From: Cyclobacteriaceae bacterium
GTDB lineage: Bacteria > Bacteroidota > Bacteroidia > Cytophagales > Cyclobacteriaceae
NCBI GenBank assembly: GCA_019694875.1
Contig: JAIBBC010000001.1
Span: forward strand, 992,001-1,056,000
Reading direction: 5' to 3'
DNA length: 64,000 bases
The translations under genes were made by a program, and so were the position numbers. The notes under the pieces are model-generated. The model had not been told where the DNA came from and made no database searches. It saw only the letters and a list, made by a program, of their open reading frames with translations. Shown here in pieces: positions 52,606 through 61,554 of this stretch; the stretch's first letter is position 1; every line of letters begins with the position of its first letter.

Positions 52606-52613
52606 TATCTTTG
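52606..52613 (+). promoter_or_regulatory. tpiA: tpiA promoter, -7 box
   Basis: TATCTTTG, an exact TAnnTTTG match, 22 bp before the tpiA ATG and just after a terminator-like hairpin. No clear TTTG -33 element. Confidence 0.65.
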
Positions 52614-52635
52614 CGCTCTCTAAAAAGGATAGCAT

Positions 52636-53397
52636 ATGCGCAAAAAGATTGTAGCCGGTAACTGGAAAATGAATAAGACACTTCAGGAAGCGAACACACT
52701 TGCTTCGGAAGTGCTCGCGATGGTGAACGATGAAGTCAAAGGAGATGCAAAAGTAATTTTCTGCACTCCGTTCCCCTATCTCCAGTCAGTTAAAACAATT
52801 GTCGGGAACAATAATCGCATATCGGTTGCCGCGCAGAACTGCAGCGAACACGAGTCAGGTGCCTACACGGGTGAAACGTCAGCTGTTATGCTGAAGTCGA
52901 TGGACATTCCTTACGTTATTCTCGGTCACAGCGAACGCAGACAATATTTTGGCGAAGATGGAAAGCTTTTAGCGAAGAAGGTTGACGTTGCATTGAAGAA
53001 CGGGCTGTCACCGATTTTTTGCTGTGGCGAAGTTTTGGAAATCCGTGAGAAAGGAACGCATGAACAATTGGTGAAGCAACAGGTTGAAGAAAGCTTGTTT
53101 CACTTATCGGCCGATGATCTTAAGAAAGTTGTGATTGCCTACGAACCGGTTTGGGCTATCGGAACCGGGAAAACAGCCACCGCACAACAGGCACAGGAAA
53201 TGCACGCAGTAATTCGCAAGCACATTGCCGGTAAATACGGTCAGGCTATTGCTGATGCGATTACAATTTTATATGGCGGAAGTGTAAATGCAGCAAACGC
53301 AAAAGAATTGTTTGCGAATGCCGATGTGGATGGCGGATTGGTTGGTGGTGCGTCTCTCAAGTCGCGCGAGTTTACCGAAATCGTAAAAGCTATTTAA
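52636..53397 (+). CDS. tpiA: Triosephosphate isomerase
   Basis: Interconverts dihydroxyacetone phosphate and glyceraldehyde 3-phosphate in glycolysis. 253 aa, the standard length. Catalytic residues N9 and K11 (AGNWKMNK), H98 (ILGHSERRQYFGE) and E170 (VIAYEPVWAIGTG), followed by the phosphate-binding ILYGGSVNAAN. It has its own promoter box and is followed 21 bp later by prmA. Confidence 0.98.
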   Translation: MRKKIVAGNWKMNKTLQEANTLASEVLAMVNDEVKGDAKVIFCTPFPYLQSVKTIVGNNNRISVAAQNCSEHESGAYTGETSAVMLKSMDIPYVILGHSERRQYFGEDGKLLAKKVDVALKNGLSPIFCCGEVLEIREKGTHEQLVKQQVEESLFHLSADDLKKVVIAYEPVWAIGTGKTATAQQAQEMHAVIRKHIAGKYGQAIADAITILYGGSVNAANAKELFANADVDGGLVGGASLKSREFTEIVKAI

Positions 53398-53418
53398 TCC
53401 TGTCCCGAAAGGCACTTC

Positions 53419-54249
53419 ATGTATTACACGCGGCTGCAGGTAATCTGCGATTCTGAATTTTCTGAAATCCTTCAGGCTGAAATTTCCGAAGCTGGGTTTG
53501 ATACGTTCTTGGAAATTGAGAACGGCTTTGAGGCGTATGCCGAACAGGAGAACTTCGACAAAAACATTCTTCACGAAATTCAGCAACGCTACAGCGCTTT
53601 TACTCCGTTAACCTTTTATCAGGATAAGATCGAAAAGAAGAACTGGAATGAGGAGTGGGAGAGAAATTATGAGCCGGTTATCGTTGACGATCGCGTAATC
53701 ATCCGCGCTGGATTTCATCAGCCCGCCAAAAGCTATCATCACGACATCATCATTACCCCGAAAATGTCGTTCGGAACGGGTCACCACCAGACAACACACT
53801 TGATGGTAAAGACGCAACTTGAAATGGATCACACCAATAAGGTGGTGATGGATGCCGGTTGCGGAACGGCAGTGCTCGCCATCATGGCTTCAAAGCTCGA
53901 GGCAAAAAAGATCGAAGCATTTGATATTGACGAATGGAGCGTAATCAATGGGAAAGAAAACGCTGAAGTTAACAATTGCGGCAACATCATCATCCGCCAG
54001 GGTAAAATCAGCGATCTGACGTTCGAAGATGATTTCGATATCATTTTGGCGAACATAAATAAGAACATTCTCCTCCAGGAGATGCACCAGTACGCTGCCT
54101 ACCTCAAACCGGGTGGATTGTTGCTGCTAAGCGGGTTTTATGAGCAGGACATTCCCGATCTTTTGAAATCGGCAAATCAGTATGCGCTCACGCAGATAAA
54201 ATCACACGAACGTGAGAAGTGGGTTTCGATGCTGCTGAAGAAATCCTAA
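53419..54249 (+). CDS. prmA: Ribosomal protein L11 methyltransferase
   Basis: 276 aa. Methylates lysines and the N-terminus of ribosomal protein L11. The N-terminal L11-recognition domain (1-75) is followed by the methyltransferase with SAM motif VMDAGCGTAVLAIMASK at about 139-155, the preceding family segment MSFGTGHHQTTHLM and the catalytic-site NINKNIL. It follows tpiA, a common Bacteroidota order. The end overlaps by 4 bp the convergent subunit-3 gene. Confidence 0.94.
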   Translation: MYYTRLQVICDSEFSEILQAEISEAGFDTFLEIENGFEAYAEQENFDKNILHEIQQRYSAFTPLTFYQDKIEKKNWNEEWERNYEPVIVDDRVIIRAGFHQPAKSYHHDIIITPKMSFGTGHHQTTHLMVKTQLEMDHTNKVVMDAGCGTAVLAIMASKLEAKKIEAFDIDEWSVINGKENAEVNNCGNIIIRQGKISDLTFEDDFDIILANINKNILLQEMHQYAAYLKPGGLLLLSGFYEQDIPDLLKSANQYALTQIKSHEREKWVSMLLKKS

Positions 54250-54809
54250 TACAACCAGGCAGGTTCTCCGGTGTAATCAATACATCCGTCATATCTTCCG
54301 GGAATCGGAACATACCGTAGCGCCTTTGTTGCGCCCGGCTCTGATGTGAAATATCCCCATAACGTCAACTGCTTGATCATTGAAAAATAATGATCTGGCT
54401 CCTCTTCCTTTTTTGATTGATTGAAAGCCGATGCTTCGGTGTCGAGTTTTGTTAACAACTCCAGTCTTTTCTCTGTTGGTAGATTCGTGAAGTTGTCGTT
54501 GTATGTTTCGCGACACAAAATCATCAGGTTGTTAATGCCGTCAACAAAAGTTTTCTGTTCGATTTCAGAGTAGCAATCGGCCACGATGGTTTTCATAAAC
54601 TCGCCTATTCGCGCAACTTTTGCACCCGGCGAAGCGGCCGATTCGGGCAGAATGGTGTCGCCAATTTCATCGAGAAGGTTCGTGTCGATATCGTTAAGCG
54701 AACGGATGTTTTTCTCTGCGGGTGAACATCCGTTCAGGAAAATCTGTGCCCCGGTAATGGTTACGCCTAACAACGTGGCTGTTGCGGCAAGTGCTTCTCT
54801 TCGATTCAT
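54246..54809 (-). CDS. Gluconate 2-dehydrogenase subunit 3 family protein
   Basis: 187 aa from the ATG at 54807-54809 (MNRREALAATATLLGVTITG), with an RR-containing signal that could use the Tat route and a cysteine at the end (LNGCSPAE). The mature part is helical with IGDTILPESAASPGAKVARI, the family hallmark, and YFTSEPGATKALRYVPIPGR. Such subunits partner GMC flavoproteins. The GMC gene lies directly upstream with a 4-bp ATGA overlap, so the two make one enzyme. Confidence 0.9.
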   Translation of the reverse strand: MNRREALAATATLLGVTITGAQIFLNGCSPAEKNIRSLNDIDTNLLDEIGDTILPESAASPGAKVARIGEFMKTIVADCYSEIEQKTFVDGINNLMILCRETYNDNFTNLPTEKRLELLTKLDTEASAFNQSKKEEEPDHYFSMIKQLTLWGYFTSEPGATKALRYVPIPGRYDGCIDYTGEPAWLY

Positions 54810-56533
54810 AGATTTCCTTTTTTCATTTCTTCCACAGCGTGATTGGCTGCTCGTGCCGTTAGCGTCATATACAAAATCGAAGGGCTTTGATTTCCGGTGC
54901 TCGTCATGCACGCACCATCAGTAACAAAAACATTTTTACAATGATGAAGCTGATTCCATTGGTTAAGCATCGAAGTTTTTGGGTCACGTCCCATGCGCAC
55001 ACCGCCCATTTCGTGAATGTCGAGCCCCGGAGGCTGTTTGTTATCGATCGCATTCAAAATTTTTCCGCCGGCCTTGGTGAGCATCTCCTGACTTTGTTCC
55101 AGAAAATCTTTCACCATTTTTTCATCATTGTCGTCATACCCAACGGAAGTTACCAGCAGCGGAATTCCCCACTGATCTTTTTCGGTTTCGCTCAAGCGGA
55201 CGTGATTTGTTTTTTTCGGAACGGTTTCACCCTGCATGTACATATACATTTCCCACGGTCCGGGTTTGCTGATCGCGTCTTTATAGTCAGCACCTAATTG
55301 TGGTTTATCTGCAGGTTGCGATGCGCGCGTGCGATACGCAGCCGAGAATGTGGTGAAACCACCAACATAGTCCATCTCCTGTTTGCCGAGGTTACGGTAG
55401 TTGGCAAGAATTCCTTCGGTAGGATTTCGGACGTAATAATACTTATCGGTAAAACCTTCGAAGGAAGCATTGACAAATCCGCGATACAAATGAAAGCCAA
55501 TGTATTTACCGAGCGTATCGTTGTCGTTACCCAAACCGTTCGGAAACCGGTTGCTGGTTGAGTTCAATAGAACAAGATTGCTGTTGAGCGCGGAAGCATT
55601 CAGGAATATGATTCGTGAGAAGTATTCTGTCACCTCTTTTGTTTTCGAGTCGATAATGCGTACGCCCGTGGCTTTTTCTTTCAGTTCATCATATATAATC
55701 GAATGAACAACCGAAAATGGCCGCATCGTAAGATTGCCTGTTTTTGCTGCCCAGGGCAGTGTGGTGGAGTTGGAACTAAAGTATGATCCGTACGGACAAC
55801 CCCGCATGCAAAGGTTACGCGCCTGGCATTGGCCGCGTCCTTGCTTGAGATGGATTTCATTAGGCTGCGATAAATGCGCCCACCGGCCCTGAACAAGAAA
55901 TCTGTTTTTGTATTCTTTTAATAATGTTTGCTTTACATGTTTCTCAACGCAATTGAATTCAAATGGCGGAAGGAATTCACCATCGGGCATCGACTCAATG
56001 CCGTCTTTATTTCCGCAAACGCCAATAAATTTTTCAACATGCGAATACCACGGAGCAACGTCTTCGTACCGAATCGGCCAGTCGATTCCATATCCAAGTT
56101 TAGCGGGTGCTTCAAACTCATACTTGCTCCAGCGCTGGCATGCCCGCCCCCAGATAAGTGATTTGCCGCCCAGCTGGTATCCCCGAATCCAATCGAACGG
56201 CTTGTCTTGTACGTAAGGATGATCTTTATCTTCTATAAAGAAGTGCGCAGTATCTTCACCGAAGCCGGCTGCTTTGCTGATGAGCGGATTTTCTTTCAGA
56301 AACTGGTTCGACATTCTGCCACGATGGGGGAGTTCCCATGGCTTCTTCATCATGGTTGGGTAATCTTTCAAATGCTGAACATCACGCCCGCGTTCCAGCA
56401 CCAGTGTTTTCAATCCAAGCTCACACAATTCCTTCGTGGCCCAGCCGCCCGAAATACCCGAACCGATCACGATAGCATCGTAGGTATTTTTTTCTTTTCC
56501 TCCTGAGTTTACCTGGATTGTTTTTGCAAGCAT
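54806..56533 (-). CDS. GMC family oxidoreductase, catalytic flavoprotein
   Basis: 575 aa from the ATG at 56531-56533. FAD-binding GSGISGG at 24-30 (AIVIGSGISGGWATKE), then RGYQLGGKSLIWGRACQRW, and a C-terminal catalytic region with HEMGGVRMG and GNQSPSILYMTLTARAANH. A cysteine-rich piece (CQARNLCMRGCPYG) is typical of the sugar- or gluconate-dehydrogenase branch. It probably oxidises a sugar or sugar alcohol with electrons passed to a cytochrome via the subunit-3 partner. It has no signal of its own and may be exported with the Tat-type partner. Confidence 0.92.
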   Translation of the reverse strand: MLAKTIQVNSGGKEKNTYDAIVIGSGISGGWATKELCELGLKTLVLERGRDVQHLKDYPTMMKKPWELPHRGRMSNQFLKENPLISKAAGFGEDTAHFFIEDKDHPYVQDKPFDWIRGYQLGGKSLIWGRACQRWSKYEFEAPAKLGYGIDWPIRYEDVAPWYSHVEKFIGVCGNKDGIESMPDGEFLPPFEFNCVEKHVKQTLLKEYKNRFLVQGRWAHLSQPNEIHLKQGRGQCQARNLCMRGCPYGSYFSSNSTTLPWAAKTGNLTMRPFSVVHSIIYDELKEKATGVRIIDSKTKEVTEYFSRIIFLNASALNSNLVLLNSTSNRFPNGLGNDNDTLGKYIGFHLYRGFVNASFEGFTDKYYYVRNPTEGILANYRNLGKQEMDYVGGFTTFSAAYRTRASQPADKPQLGADYKDAISKPGPWEMYMYMQGETVPKKTNHVRLSETEKDQWGIPLLVTSVGYDDNDEKMVKDFLEQSQEMLTKAGGKILNAIDNKQPPGLDIHEMGGVRMGRDPKTSMLNQWNQLHHCKNVFVTDGACMTSTGNQSPSILYMTLTARAANHAVEEMKKGNL

Positions 56534-56711
56534 GTGGTTGAGATAATGTGATATAAGAATACACATTAGCCCGAAGGAATGCCAGCGGAATTCTTATGGC
56601 CGGGATTAGCAGATCGCGGTGGATTTCACGTTATACTCTTTAATAATTAACCCGGTACCCTGTTTTAGCTTATTTCGCCATTATTTGCGAATTTCAGGGG
56701 TTTTTGACTGC

Positions 56712-59700
56712 GTGAAAAAGACGGTTTTTCATATTCTTTCGGTGCTGCTCACGACATCGGTTTGCTTGGGGCAAAACGATGCCCCCGTAAGCATGAGCTT
56801 TGCCGACAGCCTTCGGATCGTGATGGAAAACACGCGGAATCTTGACGCAACCGCAGTGGGTGCAAGCCTTTCCACGGCCTGGAACAACATCAGCCTCGAT
56901 CAGCAACAGCTTATCAAGCGACAGACGGCTGTCATGCGGAAGAAGGGTTACAAGCTGCGTCCGTATCTCGTACCGTATTTCGGAGCGATTGCTGCAGCAG
57001 TTAACATCGAAGGTTCTGATGCAGCCCAATTGGGTAACTTCCTGAAAGTATCGGGTAAGGTTATTGAAAACTATAAGCCAGCCCGCGCACTCACGTTTTT
57101 CAATACCTCACGCGATTTTTTTGAACACCACACGCTTTTCGCAGATAAATCGTACCGGCTTTACGCAAAAGAGGGCAGCTACACGTTCGAGTACCTCGAG
57201 TTTATTCCGCCACCACCGGATACAACCACAACAGACGATCAAAATAACAATGACGCCTGGGTAGATGAACCGGTAGACACGGTTTATCATGAGCCGCCAC
57301 CCTACTGGCTCACGCCAGCGCCACAGCCCAATGTGGAAGGAGCGGTGATCCGGTTCACCGGAACCAACCTTAATTTTGTAACGCCATACGACTCGGTATT
57401 CCTGAGTAACACCAAAGGAATTTTTTCGTTAACGGATAATCTTTTCGTAGGAGAAGAAGGCAAGTTCGACTGGTCATCGGCATTGTTAGATCCTCAGGAA
57501 GTCAGCTGTAATTTTACGGTATACAATTTCAACACCAAGCGCCCTGAACTTAAAGCCGATCTCGTGAACCTGAACTATGCCGGCAAAACACCAGGTTATA
57601 TCGCGGGCAAGTTTGAATTCAAATCACAATCCAGGAAAGATTCGGTAGCCTCCAGCTACCCGCGATTTACCTCTTACCAAAGCAATCTTGAAATCCAGGG
57701 ATTTGGTAACGACAAGATGAAGTATTCGGGAGGTTTCTCGTTGTGGGGAAATCAAATCAGAAGCACATCAGTTAACAACGATCCTTCAACCCTTATGGTG
57801 ATGGACGAAAGCGAGAAGAGATTCAAAGCAATATCAACGGATTTTAACTTCAAAGATTCAACCGTATTATCCGATCACGCCCAGTTTACGATCTATCACG
57901 GCAACGACTCGATCACGCATCACTCTGTGCAAATGAAGTATGACTATGGCAAACAGAAATTACTGTTGCAGAGTGAAAAAGGCTTAATGCGCAATGCACC
58001 GTATTCGTCATCTTTCTTCAACATGGATTTCGCGGCTCACTCCATTCGGTGGGATATGAAATCCGACAGTCTCGACATTTCTACCCGGGGGGCGCGCGCT
58101 ACGGTACCGATGATTCTCGAATCAGTTGATTATTACGAACCGGATGATTTTAAGGAACTCGAGGGAATGGGCTTCAATTTCCACCCACTGGCGCTGGTGG
58201 CAAACTTCTGTATCAAAAACAACACACGTGAATTGCACACGGGCGACTTAGCTCAACAAACCGGTTACGATATTTTAGCTATCCAGAAAGCAATTGAGTT
58301 TTTGTCGCAGAAAGGCCTGGTTGAATATTGGCCGAGGGGCGACCGGGTTCGGGTGAAGGAGAAAGCGATTACTCAATATCTCGCATACAAAGGCGAGATC
58401 GACTACGATAACCTGAAGATTCAATCCGTTTCCGGTTCGTATGTGCAAACGGATTTGAAAGCTCCCGTTTATCCGAATGCCTCGCTCAATTTCAAAAAAA
58501 GAAATATGGTTGTGCGCGGGGTGGAAGGATTTAACGTGAGCGATTCGCTCAACGTATACATCAAACCCGACAGCAGTACCATTACGGTATTGCAGAACCG
58601 CGATATCAAGTTTGACGGAATGATCACGGCCGGGAACTTCGAAATTACCGGCAAACAATTCACACTCAAATACGACAGCTTTTTCATCAGCCTGGATAAG
58701 ATTGACTCCATCAATTTTTATTCGATGGAAAAAAATGCGCGGGGGCAGATGGTGCGCAAGAAAATTAACAACTCAATGGTTGGCGCTGATTCAACTGCTG
58801 CTGCCGCGGGTGGAATGGCGAACGCTGCCAAATCATCAGGAACATTGTATATCAATCGTCCCAATAACCGATCGGGCAAGGAAAAAATACCAAACTATCC
58901 ACGACTGGATGCGGCCGCAGGTGGGGTGATTTATTTCGATCGCCCGGAGATATTAAATGGTGTTTATGACCGGTCGGTGTTTTTTGTAGTACCACCCTTC
59001 AAACTCGACAGCTTGAATGACGCCGATCCCGCTTCGCTGAACTTCGATGGTTCATTTGTTTCAAGTGGAATGTTCCCGAGCTTTAAAGAGAAGCTTCATT
59101 CAATGCCCGATAAGTCGCTGGGTTTTGAGCACACTGTTCCAAAAAATGGATACCAGCTATACAAAGGCGATGGAAAACTATTTGGTACCATCAGGCTCGA
59201 CAAAAAAGGATTGCGCTCACCGGGAAAAATTGAATTCCTCGCATCAACTGTTTATTCAGATGATTTTGTGTTCTATCCGGATTCGGTATCCGCAAAAGGA
59301 TCCCGTGCTTCCATCGCGGAGAAGCAATTCGGTTCGGTATTGTTCCCGCAAGCATCATTGCCGAAGTATCAAATGAAGTGGTTCCCGAAGCAGGACCAGA
59401 TGAAAATCCGCAACACCGATGTGCCGTTTAATTTTTATGACAGCACCGCACAGTTTACCGGCACCCTAACGATTTCAAAAAGCGGGATTGCCGCAATCGG
59501 TAAACTGGAAACACGTGGCTCGGAGTTGCGCTCACGCCAGATGAATTTTTCCGGAAAAGATTTCAGCGCCCGGCACGCAAACTTCCGGGCAAAATCGGGC
59601 GATTCAACAACACCATTGATCGATGGTACGGATGTTCGTGTAAAGTTCAATCTCGAAAAAAATTATGCGGATATCAGTCCTGAAATTGAAGGTGTTGCTG

Positions 59701-61469
59701 CGATTGATTTCCCATTCGCCCAATTCAAGACATCTATTCCAAAAGCGCAATGGGATTTGAATACGCAAAAAATCACCATGACGAAGAATCCGGATGTACC
59801 AATCGAAAATTCTTATTTCTATACAACCCGAAAGGATTTGGATTCACTCGCGTTCAATGCAGAGAAAGCGGTGTATGATTTAAAAACACAGGAAATGCTG
59901 GTAAGCGGTATTCCGTACATCACCGTAGCGGATGCACGCATTACACCGGAAAACGGGCAGGTATTGATCCTTGAGAATGCGCGCATTGGTACACTGAAAA
60001 ACACTACAATTGTTCTTGACACACTTAACGGTTATCACAGGCTTACGGAAGGTGTTGTGGATATTTTCTCGCGCAATGAATTTGCCGGGTATGCTACCTA
60101 TCAGTACGTAAACTTCCTGAAAGATACATTCGCTATAAAAATGACCGACTTCCACCTTGAGCCGGTGGTGGAAACGGAACAGTCTAAAAGATTTCAGCGC
60201 AGAAAAACCAACGCATCCATGCAAACGGTGGGTGTGGGTCACGTAGCGGAGGAAGAAAAGCTTGTTTTGGGTGCCGGTATGTTTTATAAGGGCGACCTCA
60301 CGATGTTCGCAACCAAACCTGCATTGCAACTGACCGGCTTTGTTAAGCTGGATCTTAAAAAGATCAAAAATTATAATGCGTGGATTCAGTATTCACAAAG
60401 TGGGGATGAACCGGAAGTACTGATCAATTTTGATAATGCGCTTACGGAAGAGGGCAAGAAAGTGGATGCAGGTCTGCATTTTTCCGCCCAGGAGAATGAT
60501 CTGTACATTACCTTCTTAAACGATAAAGGAGAAGATGATGACGATTTATTTGTGCCATCGGGTACGCTCTATTATGATACCGCTTCACGCGAATATAAAA
60601 TTGAAGATCGTCAGAAGTCAGCCGGCAATAAACTCTCCGGCAAAGTGTTCGCATACAACGATGAAACCTCGCAGGTAAGATTTGAAGGACCCGTTAACCT
60701 GTTCAAAGGAACAAAGGACTTTTCAGTTACTGCATCTGCGCTGGGCAGCGGCAACGTGGAAACAAATGACATCCGGATGAACAGCCTGGTGATCTTGAAC
60801 ACGACTGTCATTCCAGCGGCTTTTGATTTGATGGCGCAAGACCTGATGGCTGTTATCCAAAATGAAGGTGCGGATGAAGGACGGGGAGATCAGACCGAAC
60901 TGTTATATAAGATTGCCGACATTGTTGGCGAACGTAACGCAAAAGAGTTTGAAACGCGCAGTGCACAAGGCTACGTTTCACTCGGGACTATGGCAGAGAC
61001 AGCCAAGGCATTGACATTTGCCAATGTTAATCTGAAATGGTCTGTATCGCACAAAGCTTTTTACAGTGAGGGCCCGCTGGGACTTTCGAACAGCTTCCGG
61101 AATGATATTAATGGAGCGTTTGAAGGCTTTATGGAAATCAAGAAAACTGAGGACGGAGCATCTGTATTTAATGTTTTCTTCAAAGCTTCTCCAGAATCAT
61201 GGTATTATTTTGGGTTTGAAGACAACCGTCTGCTGATGTACTCATCAAACGAAAATTTCAATACGGTAGTAGCAAAGAAGACGAATTCGGGCAAAGCAAA
61301 AATCGGAGAAGTGGTTTTTGTTCCGGGTAGCGAGGAGGAAACAAAAGCGTTTATCAATCGCTTCCGGTTGGAATATTTGGGACTAGAAGTCCCGTACAGT
61401 TTGTCAGACGGCCCGGCCGGCAAGAAAAAAGACGATCAGAAGAAGAAGGATGATAAAGAGGGATTTTAA
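56712..61469 (+). CDS. Giant exported protein of unknown function (about 1,585 aa)
   Basis: Start placed at the GTG at 56712, which opens a clean signal peptide (MKKTVFHILSVLLTTSVCLG); the in-frame ATG at 56619 would add 31 residues before it. A helical N-terminal part (about 30-150) is followed by a Pro/Asp/Thr-rich linker (about 166-207) and then a very long beta-rich body. Segments such as AEKAVYDLKTQEMLVSGIPY recall the repeating strands of OstA/LptA-like proteins, but weakly. A winged-helix-like stretch is at about 509-548. The tail is lysine/aspartate-rich (KKKDDQKKKDDKEGF). I cannot assign it. Confidence 0.8.
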   Translation: MKKTVFHILSVLLTTSVCLGQNDAPVSMSFADSLRIVMENTRNLDATAVGASLSTAWNNISLDQQQLIKRQTAVMRKKGYKLRPYLVPYFGAIAAAVNIEGSDAAQLGNFLKVSGKVIENYKPARALTFFNTSRDFFEHHTLFADKSYRLYAKEGSYTFEYLEFIPPPPDTTTTDDQNNNDAWVDEPVDTVYHEPPPYWLTPAPQPNVEGAVIRFTGTNLNFVTPYDSVFLSNTKGIFSLTDNLFVGEEGKFDWSSALLDPQEVSCNFTVYNFNTKRPELKADLVNLNYAGKTPGYIAGKFEFKSQSRKDSVASSYPRFTSYQSNLEIQGFGNDKMKYSGGFSLWGNQIRSTSVNNDPSTLMVMDESEKRFKAISTDFNFKDSTVLSDHAQFTIYHGNDSITHHSVQMKYDYGKQKLLLQSEKGLMRNAPYSSSFFNMDFAAHSIRWDMKSDSLDISTRGARATVPMILESVDYYEPDDFKELEGMGFNFHPLALVANFCIKNNTRELHTGDLAQQTGYDILAIQKAIEFLSQKGLVEYWPRGDRVRVKEKAITQYLAYKGEIDYDNLKIQSVSGSYVQTDLKAPVYPNASLNFKKRNMVVRGVEGFNVSDSLNVYIKPDSSTITVLQNRDIKFDGMITAGNFEITGKQFTLKYDSFFISLDKIDSINFYSMEKNARGQMVRKKINNSMVGADSTAAAAGGMANAAKSSGTLYINRPNNRSGKEKIPNYPRLDAAAGGVIYFDRPEILNGVYDRSVFFVVPPFKLDSLNDADPASLNFDGSFVSSGMFPSFKEKLHSMPDKSLGFEHTVPKNGYQLYKGDGKLFGTIRLDKKGLRSPGKIEFLASTVYSDDFVFYPDSVSAKGSRASIAEKQFGSVLFPQASLPKYQMKWFPKQDQMKIRNTDVPFNFYDSTAQFTGTLTISKSGIAAIGKLETRGSELRSRQMNFSGKDFSARHANFRAKSGDSTTPLIDGTDVRVKFNLEKNYADISPEIEGVAAIDFPFAQFKTSIPKAQWDLNTQKITMTKNPDVPIENSYFYTTRKDLDSLAFNAEKAVYDLKTQEMLVSGIPYITVADARITPENGQVLILENARIGTLKNTTIVLDTLNGYHRLTEGVVDIFSRNEFAGYATYQYVNFLKDTFAIKMTDFHLEPVVETEQSKRFQRRKTNASMQTVGVGHVAEEEKLVLGAGMFYKGDLTMFATKPALQLTGFVKLDLKKIKNYNAWIQYSQSGDEPEVLINFDNALTEEGKKVDAGLHFSAQENDLYITFLNDKGEDDDDLFVPSGTLYYDTASREYKIEDRQKSAGNKLSGKVFAYNDETSQVRFEGPVNLFKGTKDFSVTASALGSGNVETNDIRMNSLVILNTTVIPAAFDLMAQDLMAVIQNEGADEGRGDQTELLYKIADIVGERNAKEFETRSAQGYVSLGTMAETAKALTFANVNLKWSVSHKAFYSEGPLGLSNSFRNDINGAFEGFMEIKKTEDGASVFNVFFKASPESWYYFGFEDNRLLMYSSNENFNTVVAKKTNSGKAKIGEVVFVPGSEEETKAFINRFRLEYLGLEVPYSLSDGPAGKKKDDQKKKDDKEGF

Positions 61470-61554
61470 TCATCTGCTCATTCCATTCCCATGACCATTC
61501 CTTTTGAGCGCAAGTTTTCTCCTGTAACTTGTGGGCAGCTTTGAATTATTGATT

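Noticed and set aside
54887..55297. 136-codon plus-strand frame opposite the GMC oxidoreductase
   Set aside because: Antisense to conserved catalytic motifs of the GMC protein; no independent support.
58275..58658. 127-codon minus-strand frame inside the giant secreted protein gene
   Set aside because: Shadow frame; the plus-strand frame is continuous and has a signal peptide and sensible composition.
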